DNA of 8,735 bases. Origin: Clostridia bacterium. GTDB taxonomy: Bacteria > Bacillota > Clostridia > Oscillospirales > CAG-272. Positions 1 through 6,829 of this stretch are shown in pieces; position 1 is the stretch's first letter, and each line of letters begins with the position of its first letter. The notes beneath the pieces were generated by a model. It was not told where the DNA came from and made no database searches. It saw nothing but the letters and a program-made list of their open reading frames with translations. The stretch spans positions 1 to 8,735 of the forward strand of contig CAAEBS010000129.1 in assembly GCA_900754175.1 (NCBI GenBank). The letters are read 5' to 3'. A program made the position numbers and the translations under genes.

Positions 1-80
1 CCCGGAGTCGAACCCGGAGGGCGACCGCAGGTCGGGATCTCCAATCGTCGAGCGCACCAACCCCTGCGCTGCACTCCCGC
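1..80 (-). tRNA. Partial, atypical tRNA-like gene with long variable arm
   Basis: Read on the minus strand, this has several tRNA hallmarks in the right order. A possible 5' acceptor strand GCGGGAG starts at 80. A D-arm follows (70-66 pairing with 55-51, 5 bp, with a GG-containing 10-nt loop). A perfect 5-bp hairpin with a 3-nt loop (34-22) sits where a type II long variable arm belongs. A T-loop TTCGACT lies at 12-6. The 3' acceptor strand and any CCA would be off the left edge; the implied total of about 90 nt fits a type II tRNA (Ser, Leu or Tyr class). Two things are wrong for a normal tRNA. The T-stem has a central G-G mismatch. The anticodon stem does not form: a 7-nt loop TTGGAGA (would-be anticodon GGA, Ser) closes with only two pairs before mismatches. 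It could be a degenerate tRNA, a non-canonical cloverleaf, or a tRNA-like RNA. The amino acid cannot be assigned. Confidence 0.4.
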
Positions 81-143
81 AACGGTAAGACTTTGGGTCA
101 GCATATACCTTAACCCTTGCCTAAAAGTCTTTTGAAAGGGGCA

Positions 144-177
144 CGGGGAAAACTTTTCTCCAGAAAAGTTTTCCCCG
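144..177. repeat. Perfect 16-nt inverted repeat (strong hairpin)
   Basis: Arms 144-159 and 162-177 are exactly complementary with a 2-nt spacer, so the fold is about 15 bp with a 4-nt loop. Each arm has a GGGG/CCCC base and an AAAACTTTT-type core that is itself nearly palindromic. It begins 17 nt beyond the pgsA stop, between pgsA and the tRNA-like element. It could end or stabilise the rimO-pgsA transcript, but no U-run follows the stem on either strand, so it is not a classic intrinsic terminator. The symmetry also fits a small dispersed intergenic repeat; copy number cannot be judged from one window. Confidence 0.6.
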
Positions 178-193
178 CCTCTCCCCTCACGTC

Positions 194-811
194 TTATTTT
201 TCAGGATCGAGATATTTCCAATAACTCTTGATGTAATTGACGCCCGACCATACCGTCATCACCACGGTAAACGCCATCGTCAGCCACGTCAGCGGATAAA
301 TACCGTGCAGGATATAGCGGTCGGCGGGAATGATAAGTTCGATCAGATACTCCACCACCGGCTCCAGGAACACCGTGCAAACGCACACGATCTGTGACAC
401 CGTCTTGATCTTCCCCAGATAATTTGCGGCAATCACGATACCGTTGCCCGTAGACACCACAAGGCGCATGGAGGTAACCGCAAGCTCCCGGAACACCACG
501 ATCAGCAGAACGGCGATCATCACCGTCCGGAGATTGTCAAACTTGTAGAGAATCACAAACATTGCGCCGATCACCATAAACTTGTCGGCAACCGGGTCCA
601 GGAACTTTCCGAAATCGGTAATCATTCCCCGCCCTCTGGCGATCTTTCCGTCCAGCATATCGGTAATCGACGTGCCGATAAACAGAAACGCACAGATCAC
701 GCAGGACCAAAGATGCGGGATCACGCTCTCGGGAAGCATTCCCACGATCAGCAGTACCGGAACCAGACAGATTCTCAGCACCGTCAGCTTATTCGGTAAA
801 TTCAGCTTCAT
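194..811 (-). CDS. pgsA: CDP-diacylglycerol--glycerol-3-phosphate 3-phosphatidyltransferase
   Basis: Makes phosphatidylglycerophosphate from CDP-diacylglycerol and glycerol-3-phosphate in the cytoplasmic membrane, the committed step to phosphatidylglycerol and cardiolipin. The CDP-alcohol phosphatidyltransferase signature is complete: D51-x2-D54-G55-x2-A58-R59-x8-G68-x3-D72-x3-D76, whose Asp residues bind the metals and substrate. Hydrophobic segments surround it, as expected for a polytopic enzyme, and 205 aa is normal for PgsA. The ATG at 811 overlaps the rimO TGA by 4 bp (ATGA) and has a GGAGGGGG-type ribosome binding site, so it is likely translationally coupled to rimO and read from the promoter at 2253-2281. 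The N-terminal LPNKLTVLRICLVPV stretch is typical of PgsA. The signature alone cannot exclude another CDP-alcohol transferase, but overall pattern and length favour PgsA. Confidence 0.93.
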   Translation of the reverse strand: MKLNLPNKLTVLRICLVPVLLIVGMLPESVIPHLWSCVICAFLFIGTSITDMLDGKIARGRGMITDFGKFLDPVADKFMVIGAMFVILYKFDNLRTVMIAVLLIVVFRELAVTSMRLVVSTGNGIVIAANYLGKIKTVSQIVCVCTVFLEPVVEYLIELIIPADRYILHGIYPLTWLTMAFTVVMTVWSGVNYIKSYWKYLDPEK

Positions 812-2172
812 TTTTTCTCCCCCTCCGTACTGCTCGTCACAATTCTTCCGATCAGGTCATAATCCATGACCTCCCGGATCTTTACTTTCACAAAGGAGCC
901 GGGCGCAACACGGGTATCCGAACGGAAATAAACCTTGCCGTCGATCTCAGGTGCGTCTGCAATTCCCCGCCCGAAATGAATCTCGCCCACCGGGTCGTAG
1001 TCCTCGCACAGCACGGTAATCACCTTGCCCAACATTTCCTTGTTGTGCGCCTCGTTGATCTCCAGCTGTTCCCGCATCAGGATATCCATGCGGTCCTGCT
1101 TTATCTGCTCGTCGATCTGATCCGGGAAATCATACGCCGGCGTTCCCTCCTCACGGGAATAGGTAAACACGCCTGCGTGCTCAAATCCGGTCTCCTTGAC
1201 AAAGCGGCAAAGCTCCTCAAAGTCCTCCTCGCTCTCTCCGGGGAAGCCCACGATAAAGGTGGTGCGGATCACGATGCCCGGAATCTCCCGGCGCAACTTG
1301 GCGATTACCTGCCGTATCATGGTGCTGTCGCCGTGCCGGTTCATGGCACGCAACATCCGGTCGCTGATGTGCTGAATCGGCAGATCTATGTATTTGAGGA
1401 TCCTCGGGTTGTCCCGGATCTCCGCCACAAGCTTGTCGGTGATCTTGTCGGGATAGCAGTAAAGCAACCGGATCCACGGAATCTGCGTCGCCTCGGTAAT
1501 CCGGTGCAGAAGCTCCGCCAGCCGGTATTCCCCGTACAGATCCTGCCCGTAGCGTGTGATGTCCTGCGCTATGATATTCAGCTCTTTCACGCCCAGCGCT
1601 TCCAGCTGCTTTGCCTCTTCCACCAGCTCCTCCATGGGACGACTGCGGAATTTTCCACGGATGCTCGGAATTGCGCAGTAGGCGCAACGGTTGTCGCATC
1701 CCTCGGCAATCTTCAGATACGCCGTGTAGTCCGGCGTGGTCAGAATCCGGTCGCCGCCAAGACAAACCGTCTCCTTGTTTTCAAAAGAGCTGTACCGGCG
1801 GTGCGAACCCTTTTTCCGGTTCACGGTGATCGCCTCGATCGCTTCCACGATCTTGTGAATACTTCCGACGCCCAGCACGGCGTCCACCTCCGGAAATTCC
1901 TCCAGAATGTTCTCCCGATAACGCTCCGCAAGGCATCCCGTCACAATGATTCCTTTCAGCGAACGGTGCTTTTTCAGCCATGCGATGTCGAGAATATTGT
2001 CAATCGACTCCTTTTTTGCGCTTTCAATAAAGCCGCAGGTGTTGATAATCACCACGTCGGCTTCGGTCTCCTCCGGCGTGATCTCATATCCCGCCTCGGC
2101 AACCTCGTGCAACATTACCTCGGTATCCAACTGATTTTTCGGACATCCGAGGGAAACAAATCCAACCTTCAC
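808..2172 (-). CDS. rimO: Ribosomal protein S12 methylthiotransferase RimO
   Basis: Radical SAM enzyme that adds a methylthio group to the conserved aspartate of ribosomal protein S12, using two 4Fe-4S clusters. The N-terminal UPF0004 domain has its three cluster cysteines, C10, C46 and C80. The radical SAM motif CxxxCxxC is C159, C163, C166. A C-terminal TRAM domain spans about 376-444. RimO rather than MiaB is indicated by the opening VGFVSLGCPKNQLDTE and by AIPSIRGKFRSR after the radical SAM cysteines; MiaB usually has a VPYTRG-type sequence there. At 454 aa the length is usual. The start is GTG at 2172: the family begins just before the VSLGCPKN motif and there is no ATG nearby. Its AAAGGA ribosome binding site lies about 12 nt upstream, a long spacing, so initiation may be modest. 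It has a consensus promoter at 2253-2281 and overlaps pgsA downstream. Confidence 0.95.
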   Translation of the reverse strand: MKVGFVSLGCPKNQLDTEVMLHEVAEAGYEITPEETEADVVIINTCGFIESAKKESIDNILDIAWLKKHRSLKGIIVTGCLAERYRENILEEFPEVDAVLGVGSIHKIVEAIEAITVNRKKGSHRRYSSFENKETVCLGGDRILTTPDYTAYLKIAEGCDNRCAYCAIPSIRGKFRSRPMEELVEEAKQLEALGVKELNIIAQDITRYGQDLYGEYRLAELLHRITEATQIPWIRLLYCYPDKITDKLVAEIRDNPRILKYIDLPIQHISDRMLRAMNRHGDSTMIRQVIAKLRREIPGIVIRTTFIVGFPGESEEDFEELCRFVKETGFEHAGVFTYSREEGTPAYDFPDQIDEQIKQDRMDILMREQLEINEAHNKEMLGKVITVLCEDYDPVGEIHFGRGIADAPEIDGKVYFRSDTRVAPGSFVKVKIREVMDYDLIGRIVTSSTEGEKK

Positions 2173-2252
2173 CTGTTTTTCAAATCCTTTCCGCCCCCGG
2201 CAGACCGGGAGGAAATCTGCGGAATGCTTTGCAATCCGCCTCTATACCATAT

Positions 2253-2281
2253 ATGATACCATATTCCGTGGTTTCTGTCAA
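2253..2281 (-). promoter_or_regulatory. Sigma-A promoter for rimO-pgsA
   Basis: On the minus strand, a perfect -35 TTGACA (2281-2276), a 17-nt spacer and -10 TATCAT (2258-2253; 5 of 6 consensus). Transcription should start near 2246, giving a leader of roughly 75 nt before the GTG of rimO. The -35 lies 7 nt past the gph stop codon, so rimO-pgsA can be expressed independently of gph, although I see no terminator between them to stop readthrough. Confidence 0.8.
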
Positions 2282-2288
2282 CCAAAAA

Positions 2289-2942
2289 TCACAAAAACAC
2301 CCCGGTAAGCTCCCACGGTGTGCGCAGGATTTTCTGCGCCCCCGCTTCCTCCAGTACCTGTCTGCCACGATAGCCCCATTCACAGCCTACCGAAAGCATT
2401 CCGGCATTCTGTGCGGTGCGCACGTCCACGTCGCTGTCCCCGATGAACGCCGCCTGCGAGCAGGCAAAACCAAGCTTTGCGGCAATCATCTTCGGCACGG
2501 TGGGATCCGGCTTTCTCGGCAGATCGGTCTGTCCCGCCGCATAGGCAATCAATCCGGCAGGAAACAGCTTTTCCACAAGCCGCCTGACGTAAAGATCCTG
2601 CTTGTTGGACAGCACCGCCAGCGTGTAGCCCCGCTCGTGCAGGGTGGCAAGGCTTTCGGAAATGCCGTCGTAGCAGTGCTCCACCCGGTCATAGGTCAAG
2701 CCGTAATTTCGGTCGTACTCCTGAAAAATCTCTTCGGTCAGCGCCGGGTCCTGCGCTACCGCCCCGGGTACCGAACGACGGATCAGCTCCCGTGCGCCGT
2801 TTCCGATGGCAAGCCGGATCTCCTCGTAGCTCCTCTGCGGCATCCCGTGTGCGGCAAGCGTCATATTGACCGCCGCCCGGATGGACTCTATCGTGTCGGC
2901 AAGCGTGCCGTCAAGATCGAATATCAACAATCCTTTTTTCAT
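2289..2942 (-). CDS. HAD-superfamily hydrolase, phosphoglycolate phosphatase-like
   Basis: Cytoplasmic phosphatase of HAD subfamily IA. All four HAD motifs are present: motif I DLDGTLADT with nucleophile D9 and acid/base D11; motif II S112 in AVLSNK; motif III K144 in RKPDP; motif IV G168-D169-S170-D171-V172-D173. The GDSDVDVRTAQNAG sequence and the later WGYR resemble Gph phosphatases, which hydrolyse 2-phosphoglycolate, but this family also includes PpaX-like and other small-phosphate phosphatases, so substrate is not certain. A helical cap lies between motifs I and II. Start: a longer frame from an ATG at 3008 exists, but that codon sits only about 9 nt from the -10 box, and HAD motif I normally begins within about 10 residues of the start. 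The ATG at 2942 has a GGGGGAGG ribosome binding site and gives 217 aa, a normal length. Confidence 0.88.
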   Translation of the reverse strand: MKKGLLIFDLDGTLADTIESIRAAVNMTLAAHGMPQRSYEEIRLAIGNGARELIRRSVPGAVAQDPALTEEIFQEYDRNYGLTYDRVEHCYDGISESLATLHERGYTLAVLSNKQDLYVRRLVEKLFPAGLIAYAAGQTDLPRKPDPTVPKMIAAKLGFACSQAAFIGDSDVDVRTAQNAGMLSVGCEWGYRGRQVLEEAGAQKILRTPWELTGVFL

Positions 2943-3016
2943 ACATCCTCCCCCTGCGGCAAGCACTTCCGCCACCGGAACGCTTTCCGGAAAACGCCGC
3001 AGGATCATACCTATTT

Positions 3017-3045
3017 ATTATAGCACAAACCGAAAAAAAAAGCAA
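3017..3045 (-). promoter_or_regulatory. Promoter for the HAD phosphatase gene
   Basis: On the minus strand, a perfect -10 TATAAT (3022-3017) preceded by TGC, an extended -10, and a weak -35 TTGCTT (3045-3040) at 17 nt. Much of the spacer is A/T homopolymer. The expected transcription start is near 3010, giving a leader of about 68 nt before the ATG at 2942. It is back to back with the typA promoter. Confidence 0.7.
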
Positions 3046-3149
3046 GAAAAATGCGTTAGCGCCCTCTTTTTTTTGCGTTTTCCCGCCATTTTTTGCGAAA
3101 TTGCACAACAACTTTTTTCAGCTTTTTAAAAAAATCGTCGTTTCGGATA

Positions 3150-3178
3150 TTTATTCTGCCCGGAAAATGTGATATAAT
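3150..3178 (+). promoter_or_regulatory. Promoter for typA
   Basis: A perfect -10 TATAAT at 3173-3178, immediately preceded by TGA (extended -10). The -35 at 17-nt spacing is poor (TTTATT, 3150-3155), so the extended -10 probably carries recognition. The expected start near 3185 gives a leader of about 50 nt. The region from 3031 to 3135 between the two divergent promoters holds several A and T homopolymer tracts, possible UP-element or bent DNA; no ORF or RNA gene is evident there. Confidence 0.65.
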
Positions 3179-3233
3179 AATTTGTTGTATCAAAAAACAC
3201 GAATCTGAAAGAAAATAAAAGGAGAAACGACCC

Positions 3234-5075
3234 GTGACCAGAACCGATTTACGAAACATTGCCATTATTGCGCACGTTGACCACGGAAAAACCACCCTGG
3301 TGGACGAAATGCTCAAGCAAGGAGGCATTTACCGGGACAATCAGGAAACCGTTACCTGCGTAATGGATTCCGGTGATCTGGAACGGGAAAGAGGCATCAC
3401 CATTCTTGCCAAGAATACCGCCGTCCACTACAAGGACGTCAAGATCAACATCGTGGACACCCCCGGACACGCAGATTTCGGCGGCGAGGTGGAGCGTATT
3501 CTGAAAATGGTAAACGGCGTGCTTCTGCTGGTGGACGCCGCAGAGGGTCCCATGCCGCAGACCCGCTTCGTGCTTCAGCGTGCGCTGGAGCTGAACCACC
3601 GTGTCATCATCGTCATCAACAAGATCGACAAGCCGGACGCCCGCATCGGCGCCGTGGAGGACGAGATCCTGGAGCTTCTGATGGACCTCAACGCCTCCGA
3701 CGAACAGCTTGACAGCCCGATGATCTACTGCTCCGGCAGAGCCGGAACCGCAAGCGAGGATCCGAACGTGCCCGGCACCGACCTCAAGCCCCTGTTTGAC
3801 AAGATTCTGGACTATATGCCGGCGCCCGAGGGCGACGAAAACGGCGAGCTTCAGCTTCTGGTCTCCTCTATCGACTATAACGACTACGTGGGACGCATCG
3901 GTATCGGACGGATTGAGCGTGGCAAGATCCGCACCAACCAGGACGTTTACATCTGCAACTACCACAACGCCGACGCCGCTCCCAAGCGGACCAAGATCGT
4001 ATCCCTTTACCAGATCGACGGTCTGCGCCGTGTTCCGGTGGACAGCGCCATGGTGGGCGATATCGTCTGCTTCTCGGGCGCCGAAAACATCACCATCGGC
4101 GACACCATTACCTCGCTGACCGCCCCCGAACCGCTGGAGTTCGTCAAGGTCAGCGAACCGACGCTGGAAATGACTTTCTCGGTAAACGACAGCCCGTTTG
4201 CCGGCAAGGAGGGCAAATTTGTGACCTCCCGCCAGCTCCGTGACCGCCTGTACCGGGAGCTTCTCAAGGACGTTTCCCTGCGGGTGCAGGACGGCGAGAC
4301 CACCGATGAGTTCCGGGTCGCCGGACGGGGAGAAATGCACCTCTCCATCCTCATCGAAACCATGCGCCGGGAAGGCTACGAAATGACCTGCTCCAACCCG
4401 AGAGTGCTCTACAAGGAGATCGACGGAGTCAAGTGCGAACCTATGGAGCGTGTCACGCTTGACGTTCCCTCCGAGTACGTGGGCGCCGTGGTCGAAAAGC
4501 TTGGTCAGCGCAAGGGCGACCTGCTGGAGATGAATCCCGTAGGCAGCCGGATGCGCATTGAATACTCCATTCCCTCCCGTTGCCTGTTCGGCTACCGTTC
4601 GGAATTTCTGACGGCAACCCGTGGTGAGGGCATCATGAACGCAATCTTTGACGGCTATCAGCCCTACCGGGGCGAGGTGACCATGCGCTTTACCGGCTCT
4701 CTCGTCGCCTCCGAAGCCGGCGAGACCACCCGCTACGGTCTGTACAACACGCAGGAAAGAGGAAACCTGTTCGTCGGTCCGCAGACGCCGGTCTACGAGG
4801 GCATGATCGTGGGCGAAAACCCGAAGAACGACGATATTTCGGTCAACCCCTGCAAGAAAAAACAGCTTACCGCCATTCGCTCGGCAGGAGCGGACGAAAA
4901 GCTGTTGCTGACGCCTCCTATCATTTTCAGCCTGGAGGAAGCGATTGAATTCATCACCGACGACGAACTGATCGAGGTCACGCCGAAGTCCATCCGCCTG
5001 CGCAAGAAGATTCTGAACACCGAGCTTCGCATGAAAGCCATGATGAAAGCCCGCCGGGAAGCTGAAAAATCCTGA
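3234..5075 (+). CDS. typA: Ribosome-associated translational GTPase TypA/BipA
   Basis: EF-G-related GTPase that binds the 70S ribosome and helps 50S assembly and growth under stress such as cold. G motifs in order: G1 AHVDHGKT (13-20), G2 RGIT (53-56) inside the TypA-typical MDSGDLERERGITILAKN, G3 DTPGH (75-79), G4 NKID (129-132), G5 SGRAG (167-171). After the G domain come a beta-barrel domain II (about 205-300), EF-G domain III-like and V-like regions, and the TypA-specific C-terminal domain. The ending includes DDELIEVTPKSIRLRKKIL, characteristic of TypA. At 613 aa it matches the family (about 605-615). The start codon is GTG at 3234, with AAGGAG 9 nt upstream; the following residues fit the normal N-terminus. 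It is a single-gene unit, with its own promoter upstream and a terminator 12 nt after the stop. Confidence 0.97.
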   Translation: MTRTDLRNIAIIAHVDHGKTTLVDEMLKQGGIYRDNQETVTCVMDSGDLERERGITILAKNTAVHYKDVKINIVDTPGHADFGGEVERILKMVNGVLLLVDAAEGPMPQTRFVLQRALELNHRVIIVINKIDKPDARIGAVEDEILELLMDLNASDEQLDSPMIYCSGRAGTASEDPNVPGTDLKPLFDKILDYMPAPEGDENGELQLLVSSIDYNDYVGRIGIGRIERGKIRTNQDVYICNYHNADAAPKRTKIVSLYQIDGLRRVPVDSAMVGDIVCFSGAENITIGDTITSLTAPEPLEFVKVSEPTLEMTFSVNDSPFAGKEGKFVTSRQLRDRLYRELLKDVSLRVQDGETTDEFRVAGRGEMHLSILIETMRREGYEMTCSNPRVLYKEIDGVKCEPMERVTLDVPSEYVGAVVEKLGQRKGDLLEMNPVGSRMRIEYSIPSRCLFGYRSEFLTATRGEGIMNAIFDGYQPYRGEVTMRFTGSLVASEAGETTRYGLYNTQERGNLFVGPQTPVYEGMIVGENPKNDDISVNPCKKKQLTAIRSAGADEKLLLTPPIIFSLEEAIEFITDDELIEVTPKSIRLRKKILNTELRMKAMMKARREAEKS

Positions 5076-5086
5076 AAAATCCTTTG

Positions 5087-5113
5087 AAAAGGGGCTGTTA
5101 CAGCCCCTTTTTT
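5087..5113 (+). terminator. Intrinsic terminator, likely bidirectional
   Basis: Stem AAAAGGGGCTG (5087-5097), loop TTA, complementary arm CAGCCCCTTTT (5101-5111), continuing to a six-T run at 5108-5113. It lies 12 nt past the typA stop. Read on the minus strand, the same stem lies about 20 nt past the stop of the DUF4830-like gene and is followed by TTTTC, so it probably ends both converging transcripts, more strongly for typA. Confidence 0.9.
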
Positions 5114-5131
5114 GCATACCCGGACGACATT

Positions 5132-5617
5132 TTATTTTTCAAAGCCGTGAATGAATCCGGTCACGTCCGCCGAGCAGATGTCGCCGCCAATGACACGGTT
5201 GCGGTACACCAGGATGTTGGCGTACACCGTTCCCTCTGCGCCCTCGTAATTGGTGACCTCATATGTATACCGCATGACGTTCTTCTTTTTGTACTTGGAC
5301 AGGTCCAGTCCCTGACGACGTTGGATCTCGTTGTAGCCGGTAAAGATCTTGTCGAATTCCGCCGGGATCGTCACCTGCGTTCCCTCTTTCGCCTCCGGCA
5401 CCACTTCCCAGCCGAACTGCTTGAGAAATTCGATCCGGTCCTCGTTGGTCTTTACCCCGTCGTATTTGATCTCCATGTCCTTGGAGGCAGACGCCACGAA
5501 ATTCCCGTCGCTTCCGTAAGCCGGAATGAAGGCAATCAGGGTGATCAGCGCCGCCAATGCCACACATACCACCGCAAAAAATTTCAGAGTGCTGGCACGC
5601 AAAGAATAAATAAACAT
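5132..5617 (-). CDS. DUF4830-like membrane-anchored protein of unknown function
   Basis: A 161-aa protein with one N-terminal hydrophobic segment (about residues 12-34) after a short N-terminus with Arg and Lys. This fits a signal anchor or uncleaved signal peptide, with the rest outside the membrane. There is no clear lipobox. The soluble part contains a GWEV segment, IPAEFDKIFTGYNEIQ, DLSKYKKK, RYTYEVTNY and VIGGDICSADVTGFIHG. From memory this resembles the DUF4830 family of clostridial proteins, whose function is unknown; a profile search would settle it. The ATG at 5617 has a strong GGAGGAGG ribosome binding site 8 nt upstream. It lies 75 nt downstream of the SEDS gene in the same direction and may share its transcript or use the questionable promoter at 5650-5681. 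It ends at the shared terminator. No catalytic motif is evident. Confidence 0.82.
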   Translation of the reverse strand: MFIYSLRASTLKFFAVVCVALAALITLIAFIPAYGSDGNFVASASKDMEIKYDGVKTNEDRIEFLKQFGWEVVPEAKEGTQVTIPAEFDKIFTGYNEIQRRQGLDLSKYKKKNVMRYTYEVTNYEGAEGTVYANILVYRNRVIGGDICSADVTGFIHGFEK

Positions 5618-5649
5618 AAAGAAATCCTCCTCCCCTCACATTCTACTTC

Positions 5650-5681
5650 AGTATATGAGGGGGGGAGGCGCTTTATGTCAC
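5650..5681 (-). promoter_or_regulatory. Possible promoter with overlong spacer holding a C7 run
   Basis: On the minus strand, a -35-like GTGACA (5681-5676, 5 of 6) and a -10-like TATACT (5655-5650, 5 of 6), separated by 20 nt, too long for good sigma-A recognition. The spacer holds seven consecutive C (5665-5659). It lies just ahead of the DUF4830-like gene and may be chance. Confidence 0.25.
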
Positions 5682-5692
5682 GGGGACTCTTT

Positions 5693-6829
5693 TTATCCTG
5701 CGGCGGAAAAATACCGTCCCCGCTCGGTGGCGCTGACGCTGTGCGCCAGACCCAGAAGAATATACAGAGCAAAGAGCGAAGAACCGCCCGCACTCATAAA
5801 AGGGAGCGTAATTCCCACCACCGGCACCTTGGCAAGGCACATCCAGAGGTTTTCCACCGTCTGAACGATGATTACGGCGGCAATTCCGCTGCATATCAGC
5901 GAGCCGACCCGATCCTGTGCGGTCATCCCCAGCCAAAGCAGGCGGATCGCCAGAACGGCAAGGGCAAACACCACCAGTCCTCCGCCCACGAAGCCGAATT
6001 TTTCACAGACGGTGGCAAAGATAAAGTCGGTATGAGAGGCGGCAAGATCCTCGTAGATACCGCCGCTGAACAGCCCGTTGCCAAACATTCCGCCCCTTGC
6101 GATCGCCTCCCGGCTCATCCGTGGCTGGCGCACGATATCAAGCGGCGCCGACTCCAGGTCCACCTGAAAGCCGTACACGATCCGGTTTTTCTGGTAGGGC
6201 TTGAGCAGGTCCCACAGAAACGGGACCGATATCGTTACCAGCGCCGCACCGCCGAGGAAATACCACCCGGAAAGCCCCGCAAAGAAAAGCATGAACAGGA
6301 TGATGCCCGCATAGACCAGCGCCACGCCGAGGTCGCCGGAACACAAAATCAGCCCCACGATCGCACCGGCGTGCAGAAGAAGTCCCAACAGCACCTTCGG
6401 GTGATTGAGCCGTTCCCACACCAGTGAAATATGCTTGGAAAAGGTACAGATAAAGGCGATCTTGACAAATTCCGACGGCTGAATGGCGATGTTCACAAGC
6501 GGAATATTCAGCCAGCTCTTGTTTCCCGTCTCCATATTCTGACCACTGCTTCCGAACAGGAGCGTAATGCCGAGGAGCGCCACCGAACCGATAAAAAGCG
6601 CCACGGCAAAGCGATCCACAAAAAAGCGGTAATCGCAGTTTGCCAGGATGAAAACGGCGATCATTCCTGCCGCCGTCATGGCGCACTGCATAATCAGCTT
6701 ACTGCGACCGAAGTTATGTACGCTTCCGAAAATGGTGAGAATACTCATAAAGGACAAAAATCCGGAGGCGGCAAACAAGACCGGGTCAATCCGCCGAAGC
6801 CGGCTCCATAAAGCACGGAAAAATCTCAT
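5693..6829 (-). CDS. SEDS family (FtsW/RodA/SpoVE) peptidoglycan glycosyltransferase, divergent
   Basis: Polytopic membrane protein of the SEDS family, whose members polymerise lipid II into glycan strands together with a class B penicillin-binding protein. Visible family features: a WLNIP...QPSE segment (106-120), CSGDLGVAL (163-171), PYQKNRI (211-217), the GGMFGNG segment (246-252), ASHTDFIF with putative catalytic Asp D268, and PFMSAGGSS (343-351). About ten hydrophobic segments and 378 aa suit RodA/FtsW. It departs from consensus at PFxSYGGSS (Ala for Tyr) and after HTDFIF, where the usual EELG is EKFG. I therefore assign only the family, not rodA, ftsW or spoVE. The ATG at 6829 has an AAGGAGG ribosome binding site; a longer frame would need a TTG at 6880 with no such site. 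It is 108 nt downstream of proS in the same direction. No partner PBP or mreBCD gene is in view. Confidence 0.88.
   Translation of the reverse strand: MRFFRALWSRLRRIDPVLFAASGFLSFMSILTIFGSVHNFGRSKLIMQCAMTAAGMIAVFILANCDYRFFVDRFAVALFIGSVALLGITLLFGSSGQNMETGNKSWLNIPLVNIAIQPSEFVKIAFICTFSKHISLVWERLNHPKVLLGLLLHAGAIVGLILCSGDLGVALVYAGIILFMLFFAGLSGWYFLGGAALVTISVPFLWDLLKPYQKNRIVYGFQVDLESAPLDIVRQPRMSREAIARGGMFGNGLFSGGIYEDLAASHTDFIFATVCEKFGFVGGGLVVFALAVLAIRLLWLGMTAQDRVGSLICSGIAAVIIVQTVENLWMCLAKVPVVGITLPFMSAGGSSLFALYILLGLAHSVSATERGRYFSAAG

Noticed and set aside
808..2172. MiaB (tRNA methylthiotransferase) instead of RimO
   Set aside because: The N-terminal SLGCPKNQLDTE and the IPSIRGKFRSR sequence fit RimO; the overall architecture is shared but these motifs differ in MiaB.
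976..2256. A 426-codon open frame on the plus strand opposite rimO
   Set aside because: A shadow of rimO codon usage; rich in His, Arg and Val with no domain, and it covers the rimO promoter.
2943..3008. Upstream ATG at 3008 extending the HAD phosphatase by 22 residues
   Set aside because: It lies at the predicted transcription start, leaves no room for a ribosome binding site, and the added residues do not fit HAD N-termini.
5062..5081. Two tandem copies of a 10-nt CTGAAAAATC unit at the end of typA
   Set aside because: Only two copies, spanning the last codons and stop; probably chance or a minor local duplication.
3249..5117. A 622-codon open frame on the minus strand opposite typA
   Set aside because: typA matches its family along its full length; the antisense frame has no recognisable domain, and is kept open by the codon bias of typA.
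5084..6427. A 447-codon plus-strand open frame across the terminator, DUF4830-like gene and SEDS gene
   Set aside because: It spans a terminator and two well-supported minus-strand genes, and its composition is low in hydrophobics without domains.
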